Source: UBA1351 sp963677625
GTDB lineage: Bacteria; Bacillota; Clostridia; Lachnospirales; Vallitaleaceae
Assembly: GCA_963677625.2 (NCBI GenBank)
Contig: CAXXSW010000010.1
Span: 186,001-250,000 of the forward strand
Reading direction: 5' to 3'
Length of the DNA: 64,000 nucleotides
The translations under genes were made by a program, and so were the position numbers. Shown one piece after another: positions 16,688-27,300 of the stretch. How positions within the stretch are numbered: the first letter of the stretch is position 1; the number at the start of each line of letters is the position of its first letter. The notes under the pieces were generated by a model that did no database searches, had not been told where the DNA came from, and saw nothing but the letters and a program-made list of their open reading frames with translations.

Positions 16688-18439
16688 ATGAAATCGTCAA
16701 TCCAAAGAAAAATATTCATATTTATGTTCATAGTAGCAATTATTCCGGTTACCATGCTGACATTTTTTGCTACAAGAAATCAATACAACTCATTGAATTC
16801 ACAAATAATCAGTAGTGGTGAAAACAGTATTGATTATATGCATGACAAAACGGAATCTATGCTTAAAGAATATTCTGAGAAATTTTATGAACTTGAAGTA
16901 GACGAAGAGTTTAAAAGTGATATCAATACATGGTGTTACGATGAAGATGGATTTGATTACAATACCAGATGGCGAATCATTACTGTCTTAAACTATTGGA
17001 TGAATACTAATCGGGAAATAAATTCGATAAATGTCAATAATCTGGTAAATGGACAGCTTTTAAGTGTAAAAAGAACTGGTGCACACTTCATTGATAATGG
17101 AAATGGGTTCGAAATATGGACCGATAGAGATGAAACTCTACAAACAAATACAGTTTTTATAAGGGACAAAGAAGAGATGGTTGTCTTGCATCAAATGAAT
17201 CGTTTTGAAACCGGAAAACCTTTAGTAGTTATTGAAATTCGACTACAATACTCTGCTTTTGAAAGTTTTCTTGACGAAATGAAAACAGATAATCGTGAAG
17301 CTGTTTTTCTGTTTAATGATGAAGATGAATTGATTGCATTTGTATCGGATAATCCAGAAACAAATCTAATAGAAATGATTCCTGACTATTTTGAGGAAAT
17401 CAAAGCTAGACCAAATGAATCAGGAGTAATGCAAAAAAAGGACCTTTATATATTTGGTCGAAGTGTAAGTAAAGATAAACTTTATGTGATAAGAGCAATC
17501 CCGGAAGAAATAGTCACTGCGGCCACTGCTGAAACACTGCGAACAGGGGTAATATTCGGAATTCTTGGTATAGTGGTTGCTTTTGTTATGTCGTTTTTTC
17601 TGTCAAAATTGATAAGTAAACCTATTGTAGATCTAACGGATACAATGGATGGATTACTGGTAGATGAATATGCTCATAATGGATATGTTGAAAGAAAAGA
17701 TGAAATCGGGCAATTGGAAAATAGTTTGTATTATATGATTGAACGAAATCAAGAACTAATAAATAAAGAATATAAAAGCAAGCTTGAAAAGCAGAAAGCT
17801 CAGATCAATGCTTTGCAAGCTCAGATAAACCCCCATTTTTTATATAATACCTTGCAGGTTATTGGTGGAATGACCTTAAAGAAACAAACTGGTGAAATAT
17901 ACAATATGACATTGGCCCTCAGTGATATGATGCGGTATTCTTTGAATTTTGCTACGGAAATGGTTAAGTTGGAGGATGAAATAAAATACTTAGAAAGTTA
18001 TATTTTGATTCAGAATCAGCGATTTGAAAATAGGATATTGATGAACGTGTTGATAGATGATGATATTAAAAAAGTGATGATTCCTAAATTGAGTCTACAG
18101 CCAATTGTAGAAAACAGTTTTAAACATGGATTCGAAAATATATTGGGAGATTGGTGTATAGATATTATTGCTTACAAAAAGCAAGATGATGCAACCGTGA
18201 TTGTTAGTGATAATGGTGTTGGAATTAGTCAGTCTAGGTTGTCAGAATTAAATGCAATATTAGAAAACAGTGATACAATATGGGATAGTGAAGAGCATAT
18301 TGGGATTAAAAATGTTAATAAGCGTATTAAACTTATATATGGTGAAGATTATGGTCTAAAGATTCAGAGTGAAGAAGATAATGGGACAAGAGTAGAAATT
18401 ATGATTAAGGCAGAATTGGAGGACGTTAATGAAGTATAA
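16688..18439 (+). CDS. YesM-family sensor histidine kinase
   Basis: 583 residues. A first membrane helix (about 8-29), an extracellular sensor of about 250 residues, a second helix (285-308), a HAMP linker, then the His_kinase domain with the phosphoacceptor His383 in QINPHFLYNTLQ and an HATPase with QPIVENSFKHGF (Asn476) and SDNGVGIS. This is the LytS/YesM subgroup that usually reports extracellular sugars. ATAGGAG lies upstream of the ATG. Its 3' end overlaps the next gene by 11 bases, so kinase and regulator are translationally coupled. It likely controls the beta-glucan genes that follow. Confidence 0.93.
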   Translation: MKSSIQRKIFIFMFIVAIIPVTMLTFFATRNQYNSLNSQIISSGENSIDYMHDKTESMLKEYSEKFYELEVDEEFKSDINTWCYDEDGFDYNTRWRIITVLNYWMNTNREINSINVNNLVNGQLLSVKRTGAHFIDNGNGFEIWTDRDETLQTNTVFIRDKEEMVVLHQMNRFETGKPLVVIEIRLQYSAFESFLDEMKTDNREAVFLFNDEDELIAFVSDNPETNLIEMIPDYFEEIKARPNESGVMQKKDLYIFGRSVSKDKLYVIRAIPEEIVTAATAETLRTGVIFGILGIVVAFVMSFFLSKLISKPIVDLTDTMDGLLVDEYAHNGYVERKDEIGQLENSLYYMIERNQELINKEYKSKLEKQKAQINALQAQINPHFLYNTLQVIGGMTLKKQTGEIYNMTLALSDMMRYSLNFATEMVKLEDEIKYLESYILIQNQRFENRILMNVLIDDDIKKVMIPKLSLQPIVENSFKHGFENILGDWCIDIIAYKKQDDATVIVSDNGVGISQSRLSELNAILENSDTIWDSEEHIGIKNVNKRIKLIYGEDYGLKIQSEEDNGTRVEIMIKAELEDVNEV

Positions 18440-19526
18440 AGTCATAATTATTGATGATGAACCATGGACAAGAGAAGTTATAAAGGAACTTGGACAATGG
18501 GATAAGTTTGAAATGAAGGTTGTAGGAGAAGCTTCAGATGGGTTAAGTGGGTTGGAGTTGATTAATCAACTTAAGCCGGATATTATTCTTACAGATGTTA
18601 AAATGCCAGGTCTTAATGGGTTAGAGTTATTGAACGAACTTAAGGAAAAAGAATATAATGCTAGAACGGTTGTTATAAGTGGGCATGATGATTTTGAATT
18701 TGTTCACAAGGCTTTACAATTGAATGTTAATGATTATTTATTAAAACCAGTGAAACCTGAAGAACTGAATAGTCAGTTGGATAAATGTGCTGCTCAGTTA
18801 AAAGAAGAATGGCATACAAATTCAAGTTCGCTTTATGATGCTGCTGGATTTATGTCTGTTGATTGGATTAATCAGTATACTTTGATAAAGAAATCATTAA
18901 TTGAGCAATTACATATCCATAATGAAAAAGTACTAAGGGACAATTTTGTTAACCTTCAAAACACAATAATAGAAAACGAAAGTAATGAACCTGCCACTAA
19001 GCTGTTAATGAATATCTATTATGATTTGATGCATGTTTTAGAAATGTTTATCGTTGAAAGTGGTTATCAGGTTGGGGAAGTAATTAAAGACCAGAATGTA
19101 TCATTTGTTTTTAAACAAAAAGTGGATTTATATGAAATGATAGATTTTATTCAGACTATTTATCTAGGGGTTATTGATTCTATTTATACGTTAAAAAAAA
19201 TGAAAAACAAGGTAGATATAGGGAAAATTAAAGAATATGCAGATGGAAACTATACTAAAAATATTACTTTAGATCGGGTAGCAGATACTTTCTTTATTAG
19301 TAAGGAGTATCTTAGTAAATTGTTTAAGCAGTATACTAATCAAAGTTTTTCATCCTATGTTACACAAAAAAGAATGGAAAAAGCATATGAATTAATAAGT
19401 AAATTTGATTTACCAATTAAAGAAGCAAGTTTAATGACAGGGTATAAGGATCAGGCGCATTTTTATAAAATGTTTAAAAAGCATTATGGTGTTACTCCTG
19501 GTGAAATAAAAAACAAAAGGTTATAA
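18429..19526 (+). CDS. YesN-family response regulator (REC-AraC)
   Basis: 365 residues. A receiver domain (about 1-125) with acidic pocket Asp9/Asp10, phosphoacceptor Asp56 in ILTDVKMPG and Lys in LLKPVKP, a middle linker, and a C-terminal AraC-type double helix-turn-helix (about 265-365: ITLDRVADTFFISKEYLSKLF and the closing PIKEASLMTGYKDQAHFYKMFK). GGAGG at 18419-18423 lies inside the kinase gene. It is expected to activate the importer and glycosidase genes at 19616-29021. Confidence 0.93.
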   Translation: MKYKVIIIDDEPWTREVIKELGQWDKFEMKVVGEASDGLSGLELINQLKPDIILTDVKMPGLNGLELLNELKEKEYNARTVVISGHDDFEFVHKALQLNVNDYLLKPVKPEELNSQLDKCAAQLKEEWHTNSSSLYDAAGFMSVDWINQYTLIKKSLIEQLHIHNEKVLRDNFVNLQNTIIENESNEPATKLLMNIYYDLMHVLEMFIVESGYQVGEVIKDQNVSFVFKQKVDLYEMIDFIQTIYLGVIDSIYTLKKMKNKVDIGKIKEYADGNYTKNITLDRVADTFFISKEYLSKLFKQYTNQSFSSYVTQKRMEKAYELISKFDLPIKEASLMTGYKDQAHFYKMFKKHYGVTPGEIKNKRL

Positions 19527-19615
19527 TTTGACAATAATTCATACTCTCATATGCAATTGAAGAGATATATTGATTTTGATAAAGTGTAATTATAATAAAT
19601 CAAAGGAGAAATATT

Positions 19616-20956
19616 ATGAAAAAAGTATTATCTATTGTATTAAGTTTAGTTTTACTAATTACACTATTTGCCGGTTGTACTAATGGAACTGCAGAAACAG
19701 AGAATGAAGTAACATCTAATGGGGCGGCGGCTGAAAGTACATCTAATGACAAAGAGACGGAAGAATCTGTTGGGGAGACTGCTGAAAAACCACGAGAAGT
19801 TGAACTGGACATTATGATGAGTTTTCCACAGCATATGGAACACTGGGAAAAATATGCGGAGCAATTTGAAGCTAAAGTGCTAGCAGAAGACAACATTGCA
19901 GTTACAATTAATCTTGAAATGCCTAGTTCTGATCAGTATGAAAGTATTCTTCAAGCCAGATTAACTGGAGATGATGCACCGGACCTTTACTCAATTCACG
20001 CAAACAATCTAACAACATATAATGATGCGGGATATTTAACCGACCTAAGCAGTGAACCACTTGCAGATAAGTTATATGATAATGTAAGAGGCACAGTGAC
20101 AATCGATGGTCAATTATTGGCTGTACCATTAGAAAGTTTAGCATGGAATACATTGTATAATAAAGAAATATTTGATGCAGCAGGTGTGACTCCACCAAAT
20201 ACACTTGATGAGCTAAAAGATGTCGTAGATGTATTAACTGAAAAAGGTTACACACCATTTGTTGTAGCTATGCAAGACCAATGGGTACCACAATTAATGA
20301 CAGCAGTCACATTAGGTGGAAAAGTAACTGGAGATGTTCCTGATTGGTTAACTAGAATGTACAATGATGAAGGATCTTATGAAGAAGTGCGTCAGATTTT
20401 TGATGTAATCGATTTAGTATATGCAAATGGTACGAATAGAGCTATGGAAACCGGTTTTGAGGCAGGTTGTGTAAAATTTGCACAAGGTGAAGGTGCTATA
20501 TGGGTTCAAGGTACTTGGGCTGCAGGTACAATTCTTGAAGTTAATCCTGATGCACAAATCGGTGTATTTCCATTACCAATTAATAACAATGAAAACTGTT
20601 CCCTTATTAACCTTGCAACATCAACAACGTTAGCTGTTTATCCAGACAGTGAAGAAAAAGAACTGGCTTTAAAATTTGCTAACTATGTTCTAGATGACAA
20701 TGATTCATCTGCACTTTTTGAAGCCTGTGTATTTAATCCAATTGCATCATGTCATACCTTTGAATCCTCATCATGGATTGCTGAAGCTACAAGTTATGTA
20801 GAAATGGGAAGATCATATCAGGACCTAGTGCTTCCTAATGCAGTTACGGATGAACAAGGTAAATTATTACAAGAGTACTATGTAGGTACTGTTACTCAAG
20901 ACGAATTCATTGAAAGACTTGATAAAGCTTTCCAAAATGCGAATAAAGAAAACTAA
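19616..20956 (+). CDS. ABC sugar-binding lipoprotein
   Basis: 446 residues. Signal peptide with lipobox LFAGC (lipid-modified Cys21), an acidic Ser/Thr-Glu linker, then a family 1 solute-binding fold (QFEAKV, LTGDDAPDLY, TYNDAGYLTDLS, SLAWNTLYNKEIFDAAGVTPP, and GAIWVQGTWAAG). Captures an oligosaccharide at the outer membrane face and delivers it to the two permeases downstream. The enzymes in the operon point to a beta-glucan oligosaccharide, which is inference. AAAGGAG precedes the ATG. No ATPase gene is in this operon; a shared MsmX-type ATPase elsewhere would be needed. Confidence 0.92.
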   Translation: MKKVLSIVLSLVLLITLFAGCTNGTAETENEVTSNGAAAESTSNDKETEESVGETAEKPREVELDIMMSFPQHMEHWEKYAEQFEAKVLAEDNIAVTINLEMPSSDQYESILQARLTGDDAPDLYSIHANNLTTYNDAGYLTDLSSEPLADKLYDNVRGTVTIDGQLLAVPLESLAWNTLYNKEIFDAAGVTPPNTLDELKDVVDVLTEKGYTPFVVAMQDQWVPQLMTAVTLGGKVTGDVPDWLTRMYNDEGSYEEVRQIFDVIDLVYANGTNRAMETGFEAGCVKFAQGEGAIWVQGTWAAGTILEVNPDAQIGVFPLPINNNENCSLINLATSTTLAVYPDSEEKELALKFANYVLDDNDSSALFEACVFNPIASCHTFESSSWIAEATSYVEMGRSYQDLVLPNAVTDEQGKLLQEYYVGTVTQDEFIERLDKAFQNANKEN

Positions 20957-20966
20957 TAGTAATTAG

Positions 20967-20998
20967 GTTGTAGGCAGATTAAATAATCTGCCTACAAC
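20967..20998. terminator. Hairpin between binding protein and permease
   Basis: A perfect 14-bp stem (GTTGTAGGCAGATT with AATCTGCCTACAAC) and four-base loop, without a strong T run. Such hairpins after a binding-protein gene usually stabilise its mRNA or cause partial termination, giving more binding protein than permease. Confidence 0.75.
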
Positions 20999-21030
20999 TT
21001 ATACTTCAATTAGCTGGAGAGGTGAATTAA

Positions 21031-21909
21031 GTGAAAAGAAAAAGAAAAGAAAATATAACGTTGGTAATATTTGTTTTGCCAGCTTTTATTGTGTATGCCG
21101 TTTTTAAGTTGTGGCCGTCTATTATAGGCTTTTATTATGGTATGACCAATTGGAACGGTTTAGAAAAAAAATATGATTTTATTGGTTTAGCTAATTATGT
21201 TGAAGCATTTCAAGACATTTATTTTATGGATTCAATTAGTTTTACATTTAAATATGTCATTGTAATGGTATTAGCTGCAAATTTAATTGCTATTACTTTG
21301 GCAGTATTAATCGAATCTAGAAAGAAAAGCAAAGGCCTATTAAGAACGGTTTTTTATATGCCTAATATGATTAGTATGATTATTGGCGGTTATATGTGGA
21401 TGTTTATCTTTACACAAGTTCTGTATTATATTGCTGATCATTCTTCTTTAAAGTTTTTAGATCAGTCTTGGATTGGTGATCCGAATTTTGCTTTTATTGC
21501 TATTATTATCGTATCTGTTTGGGGAGCAGTAGGTTACTTAATGATTATTTATATGGCGGCTATTCAAGGTGTTCCAAAATCATTAATTGAATCTGCATCT
21601 TTAGACGGAGCGAATGGACTTCAAACCTTTAGAAGCGTAATATTTCCTATGATTATGCATGCAGTGACCATATGCGTTTTTTGGACCTTAAATGCTTCAT
21701 TCCAAGTATTTGATGTAATCTATTCTTTAACTGGAGGTGGTCCTGGTAGAGCAACTCAATCAGCGGCAATCAATATTTATGAAGAAGCATTTAGAGGCAG
21801 TATGCGTTTTGGATATGCAACAGCTAAATCTACATTGTTGTTCCTATTGGTACTTATAATCACATTAATTCAGTTGGCAGTGATGAAAAGGAGGGAGCAA
21901 GAATTATAA
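21031..21909 (+). CDS. ABC sugar permease (MalF/UgpA type)
   Basis: 292 residues, six membrane helices. The EAA loop that contacts the ATPase is ESASLDGANGLQTFRSVIFP near 190-208. The start is GTG at 21031, chosen from GAGAGGTGA nine bases upstream and the KRKRKEN positive N-terminus. Its stop region overlaps the next gene by one base (TAATG arrangement), typical of paired permeases. Confidence 0.92.
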   Translation: MKRKRKENITLVIFVLPAFIVYAVFKLWPSIIGFYYGMTNWNGLEKKYDFIGLANYVEAFQDIYFMDSISFTFKYVIVMVLAANLIAITLAVLIESRKKSKGLLRTVFYMPNMISMIIGGYMWMFIFTQVLYYIADHSSLKFLDQSWIGDPNFAFIAIIIVSVWGAVGYLMIIYMAAIQGVPKSLIESASLDGANGLQTFRSVIFPMIMHAVTICVFWTLNASFQVFDVIYSLTGGGPGRATQSAAINIYEEAFRGSMRFGYATAKSTLLFLLVLIITLIQLAVMKRREQEL

Positions 21910-22736
21910 TGAAAAAATTACGTTTATCAGATATGGTTATTAATATATTTCTTTTGATTGCGGCTGCTTTTTGTCTGATGCCATTGCTTTTAGCATTATT
22001 AAATTCACTTAAAACAAAAGGTGAATTGCTGACAAATGTATTGTCTTTTCCAAAAGAACTTCAATTTCAAAATTACGCCTATACATTTGAAAAAATGCAT
22101 TATTTAAGCAGTCTTAAGAATAATCTTATTATTGTTATTGTTGGTGTCAGCTTAATGATTTTATTTTCTTCAATGGCAGGCTGGAAACTAAGCAGAACAA
22201 AGACTACTTTATCAAAAATAATTTTTGGATTGTTTATCTTCTCAATGCTTATTCCTTTTAGTTCAATTATGATCCCTTTGTACCGGGTTGTTATTACTCT
22301 TAACTTAAAAAATTCGTTAGTCGGATTAGGTGTGATTTATTCAGGCATGGGTGTAAGTATGGCAATTTTTTTGTATCATGGTTTTGTAAAGGGAATTCCC
22401 AGAGAGCTTGAAGAAGCTGCTGAAATTGATGGCTGTAATCAAGTGCAAATGTTTATGAAAATTATATTTCCAATGTTAAAGCCTGTTACGGTAACTATAT
22501 GTATTACTAATGTGCTTTGGATTTGGAATGACTTCCTATTGCCGTTAATTGTATTAAGTAAAAGGGAAAAATACACTTTACTACTATCAACAAATATGTT
22601 ATTTGGTCAATACAGTAACGATTGGACATCTATATTAAGCGCACTTGTGTTAGCAGCTATACCTGTTATTGCGTTTTATGCTGTTTTTCAAAAAAATATT
22701 TTGCGCGGCATTTCAGATGGTGCTATGAAGGGGTAA
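21909..22736 (+). CDS. ABC sugar permease (MalG/UgpE type)
   Basis: 275 residues with six membrane helices. The EAA motif is EEAAEIDGCNQVQMFMKIIFP near 156-176, and the protein ends in the GISDGAMKG tail typical of MalG-type subunits. It forms the membrane channel with the preceding permease. GGAGG lies just inside the previous gene. Confidence 0.93.
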   Translation: MKKLRLSDMVINIFLLIAAAFCLMPLLLALLNSLKTKGELLTNVLSFPKELQFQNYAYTFEKMHYLSSLKNNLIIVIVGVSLMILFSSMAGWKLSRTKTTLSKIIFGLFIFSMLIPFSSIMIPLYRVVITLNLKNSLVGLGVIYSGMGVSMAIFLYHGFVKGIPRELEEAAEIDGCNQVQMFMKIIFPMLKPVTVTICITNVLWIWNDFLLPLIVLSKREKYTLLLSTNMLFGQYSNDWTSILSALVLAAIPVIAFYAVFQKNILRGISDGAMKG

Positions 22737-22739
22737 ATT

Positions 22740-24299
22740 ATGGATGGATATGTATATCAGGAAGGTAAGAAAATATATGATGGAACTGGGAAAGAATTTC
22801 TGTTGAAAGGGGTGGGTCTTGGAAACTGGCTTTTGCCTGAAGGCTATATGTGGAAATTTTTCGATGAGTGTGATAGGCCTAGGAGGATTGAAAAACTCAT
22901 TTCTGATTTATGTGGTGACACTTATGGTGAGTTTTTTTGGAATAAATATCGAGAAAACTATATTTCTAAAAAAGATATTGAATATATCAAAAGCAGAGGT
23001 CTTAATTCAGTTAGATTGCCGTTAAATGCCAGGTATCTTTTTGAAAGGAATGGAACAGAACGACGACTGTTATCTGATGGGATTAAATATGTTGATTGGC
23101 TTTTAGATTGGTGTGAAGAGTTGGGTGTTTATGTCATACTTGATATGCATGGAGCTCCAGGTGGACAGACGGGGACAAATATTGATGACAGTGAAGATAA
23201 TAAACCGTTACTTTTCAGTGATAAGGAATATCGGATAGACTTGATATGGCTGTGGAAAAAATTGGCTTCTAGATATAAAGAACGGAAAATAATTGCCGGT
23301 TATGATTTGCTGAATGAACCTTTACCGGAGTGGTTTAGCATGTATAATCATGAGGTGATGCTTTTATACTATGAATTGGAAAAAGCTATAAGAAAAGTGG
23401 ATACTAATCATATGTTGATTCTTGAAGGAGTGCATTGGGCGACTGATTGGAGTGTTTTTGAAGAGCTAAAAGATAATCCTCTTAGAAATTGTATGCTTGA
23501 ATTTCACAAATACTGGGATAATCCGGATGCAGAAAGTCTGGATAAGTATCTTAATATGCAAAATAAATTGAACTATCCTATATTCATGGGCGAAGGTGGA
23601 GAGAACAATCTTGAGTGGTATGCAGGTGTTTTTCACCTTTTAGAGCAATATGGTATTAGCTGGAATTTTTGGACATATAAAAAGTTAGATACTCATAATT
23701 CACCTATATGTATTAAAAAACCTAATAAATGGGATGAGATTATTAGATACATCAAAAATGGAGAAGCACCGGTTAATGCAAAGGGTATCTTTAATGAATA
23801 TCTTAATAATATTGAGTTTGATAATTGTAGCATCAATGAGGATGTGTTGAATCATGTGTTAAGAATAGGACCTCTTAGTATTCGAGCAATCTTTTATGAT
23901 TCAATTAACATGGAGCTTTATCATGAGTCTTATATTGATTTTAGGAGTAATGATGGAAGTGATATAAGGTTTTTGGTTGATAAGGGCGAGTTATCTTTTA
24001 AACATTATGGGGGAGAAAAAATAAGGGAAGATCAAAGATTAATACTTGCAATTCATAAAGGTGAGTCGTTTAAATATACTTTTGTAGCACATGGCGAAGA
24101 GATTTATCTAAAAGTGCATGGTGAAAAGGGGGCTAGAGTTAAAATAGAGAATACTGGAGAATATGTTGGGACTTTTCAAATCCATGAAGCGGATAACTAT
24201 TTTATTGGAGTAACAAGGAACGGTAGAAATGATCTGACAATTTATTGTGAAGATGGTATATGTATGCTGGAATGTGTAAATATAATGAACATATTATAG
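22740..24299 (+). CDS. GH5 beta-glucanase/glucosidase, cytoplasmic
   Basis: 519 residues without a signal peptide, so it probably acts on imported oligosaccharides. The GH5 barrel (about 20-345) has GLGNWLLPEG, SVRLPLNA, ILDMHGAPGG, the acid/base Glu193 in LLNEPLP and the nucleophile Glu285 in FMGEGGE. The GNWL and HGAPGG motifs resemble fungal exo-1,3-beta-glucanase relatives. A C-terminal beta-rich region of about 160 residues (360-519) is not recognised. Three bases separate it from the permease gene, so it is in the operon. Substrate linkage (beta-1,3 or beta-1,6) is inference. Confidence 0.85.
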   Translation: MDGYVYQEGKKIYDGTGKEFLLKGVGLGNWLLPEGYMWKFFDECDRPRRIEKLISDLCGDTYGEFFWNKYRENYISKKDIEYIKSRGLNSVRLPLNARYLFERNGTERRLLSDGIKYVDWLLDWCEELGVYVILDMHGAPGGQTGTNIDDSEDNKPLLFSDKEYRIDLIWLWKKLASRYKERKIIAGYDLLNEPLPEWFSMYNHEVMLLYYELEKAIRKVDTNHMLILEGVHWATDWSVFEELKDNPLRNCMLEFHKYWDNPDAESLDKYLNMQNKLNYPIFMGEGGENNLEWYAGVFHLLEQYGISWNFWTYKKLDTHNSPICIKKPNKWDEIIRYIKNGEAPVNAKGIFNEYLNNIEFDNCSINEDVLNHVLRIGPLSIRAIFYDSINMELYHESYIDFRSNDGSDIRFLVDKGELSFKHYGGEKIREDQRLILAIHKGESFKYTFVAHGEEIYLKVHGEKGARVKIENTGEYVGTFQIHEADNYFIGVTRNGRNDLTIYCEDGICMLECVNIMNIL

Positions 24300-24320
24300 A
24301 AAATTAAGGAGAATAAACGA

Positions 24321-27300
24321 ATGAAAAAGTTATTAACTATAATTATAACGTTATCTATGATTTTACAGATATCTACAGTCGAAATTGTTCAGGTATCTGC
24401 TTCTACTAGTTCGCAATTAGAACAAAGTGATTTTCTTAAAACAGATGGAATCTATATAAAGGATAATTTTGGGCAAGGAGATATCGTTGGACTTCACGGT
24501 ACTAATTTAGGAGGATGGCTTTTACAAGAGGCATGGATGTCACCTTTAGGTGATGGACCACTTAATCAATCTAATTGGACTGTTAGTGCTTCTTCTACAG
24601 AAGCAGGATCGAATACAATAAATGCAATTGATGGTGATTTAAACACCCGATGGTCAAGCGGCGTTACTCAAGCTCCAAATCAATGGTTTAAAATAGATCT
24701 TGGAACAATAGATACACTTGATAAAATTACTATAGACGTGGGTGCTAATACTGGAGATTTTCCTGTTCAATATTTAATTCAAATTTCTTCGGATGGATAT
24801 AATTGGTCAGATGTGGCTAATGGCTATGGTTCAAACGGAAAAATGGTAATAGATGTAGGAGGTGCACAAACTGCTAGGTATATTCTCATTTGGCAGCAAG
24901 GATATAGTAGTTCTTGGTGGTCTATTTCTGATTTAAATGTAACCATGGGAGATGAGTGGACTGTACGTACTGCACTCTATGATCGCTTTGGAGTCACGGA
25001 AACTGATAACTTATTTGAAAGTTATCAATCAGAATGGTTAAAAGAAAGTGACTTAGACAATATTGCAAACATGGGAATGAATTTTGTCAGGGTACCAATT
25101 CATTGGTTAAACTTTATGAATACCGATGGTACTTGGAAAGCAAATCCTTATCGTGAATTAGATTGGCTTGCACAAGAATGTGGTGAAAGAGGTATTTATA
25201 TTTTACTTGATTTCCATGGCGCACCAGGTGGAGTAAATCCGTGGGCAAGTTGTGGCCAAGCAGGTCCAACCCCTAATGGTTTATGGACCGATATAAACAA
25301 TCAGAATATGACTGTTGAAATGTGGAAAGGATTAGTAACTCATTTTAAAGGTAATCCTGCTATAGCTGCATATGGGTTACTAAATGAGCCTATCCTTGGA
25401 TTCCCAGAATCGGATACTTTAAAGAGACAAAAATATGATTTTTATGACCGTTTATACGATGAAGTTAGAGCAATTGATCCTGATCATATAGTTGTAGTAG
25501 AAGAGTTTCATGACTGGAGCACAGCTATACCACCATGGGATTATGGTTGGGAAAACATTATGTACGAAAAACACTATTATGATATGGCAAATGCAAATAG
25601 TTGGGATTCACAAAATAATTTAATAGAAGGAGCTTTATCTGATATTGCTTACATGCAAGGACAATGGGATGTGCCTATCTATATAGGTGAATATTGTTGG
25701 TACTTTTTTGATGATCTTTGGGCAAAATGGATGTCAGGATTAAATTCTTTAGATGTAACATGGACTAACTGGACATATAAAGTTAGAGGTACTGAATCCG
25801 AAAGCGGTGGAGGAAATTGGGGTTTTTATGACTCGAACACTAATGATGTTCCGGACATTGATAGAGATAGTTTGGCAGAAATTGAAAGTAAATGGGAAAT
25901 GTTTAGTACAGATAATTTTCAGGCAAATACTGGTTTAATTAACGTCGTAAGTCAATTTACAGATGGAAGTGTTAAAAAAGCGGATTTTCGACTTGATAAT
26001 ACTGCTTTTTCAGCTACTTCTTCAACATCATCAAACGGTGCTCCTTCGAATGTATTAGATTATAATTACGATACTAGATGGAGTAGCGGAGCAGGACAAA
26101 CAGGTGGAGAATGGCTTCAAGTCGACATGGGTTCTACACATAATATCAGTAAAATTTCGATTGAAACCACTCAGAGTGAGGATTACCCTGCAGAATATGA
26201 AGTGTATGTTTCAACAGATGGAACAAATTACAATCTAGTAGACAGTGGTCTTGGGTTTGGATACAAAATGGTCTTTTTAACCTATAATGTTCAAGCAAGA
26301 TATGTAAAAATTGTTCAAACAGGAACTAATCAAGATAACTGGTGGTCAATTTCTGAGTTAGGCATTTACAGCGAAACTCCAATTTCTCTTAGAAATGGAG
26401 TAGAAGACTATAAGAATCCAACATTACCAGTTAATGCAAGAGTTTCAGATTTATTATCAAGAATGACTCTTCAAGAAAAAATAGGACAGATGCTTCAGGT
26501 TGAAAGAGTGAATACTACACCTGATGAAGTCTTTCTAAATAATATCGGTTCAGTCTTGAGTGGAGGTGGTTCTAGTCCAAATCCAAACACTGCTGTAGCC
26601 TGGGCTGATGAAGTGGATCTTTTTCAAAATGCTGCTCTTTCTACTAGACTTCAAATTCCAATACTATATGGTGTAGATGCAGTACATGGACATAATAATG
26701 TTTATGGTGCGACTATTTTTCCACACAATATTGGTTTAGGGGCAACAAAAGATGAAGATTTACTAAAAAAAATTGGTGAAATAACTGCAACTGAAGTTCG
26801 TGCCACAGGAATAAATTGGAATTTTGCACCTTGTTTAGCCGTTCCTCAAGATGATAGATGGGGAAGAAGCTATGAGGGATATTCAGAAGTACCATCTCTT
26901 GTAACAGAATTAGGCACAAATTACACATTAGGATTACAAGGAACGGAAAGTGATTCGGATTTCTTAACAGGAAATCATGTTGTGGCAAGTGTCAAACATT
27001 GGATTGGTGACGGTACAACAGAAAATGGCGATGATCAAGGAAATTCTAACCTAAGTAATGACGATTTAGTTCCTTATATACGACCTTTTGAAGCAGCTAT
27101 AGATGCAGGTGCGAAAACAGTTATGGTACACCTTGGTTCATTAAATGGTGTTGACAGTCATAGTGATTATCATCTAATTACAGAAACATTAAAAGGAGAT
27201 CTTGAATTTGATGGAATAGTAGTTTCTGATTGGAATGGTATCAACAGACTTAACAGTGACTATTCCCTTGCTTTAGCATCAGGTATCAATGCTGGTATTG

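Noticed and set aside
19527..19615. Promoter directly before the sugar-binding protein gene
   Set aside because: TATAAT at 19591 would place the transcription start within the ribosome site, and no well-spaced -35/-10 pair was found.
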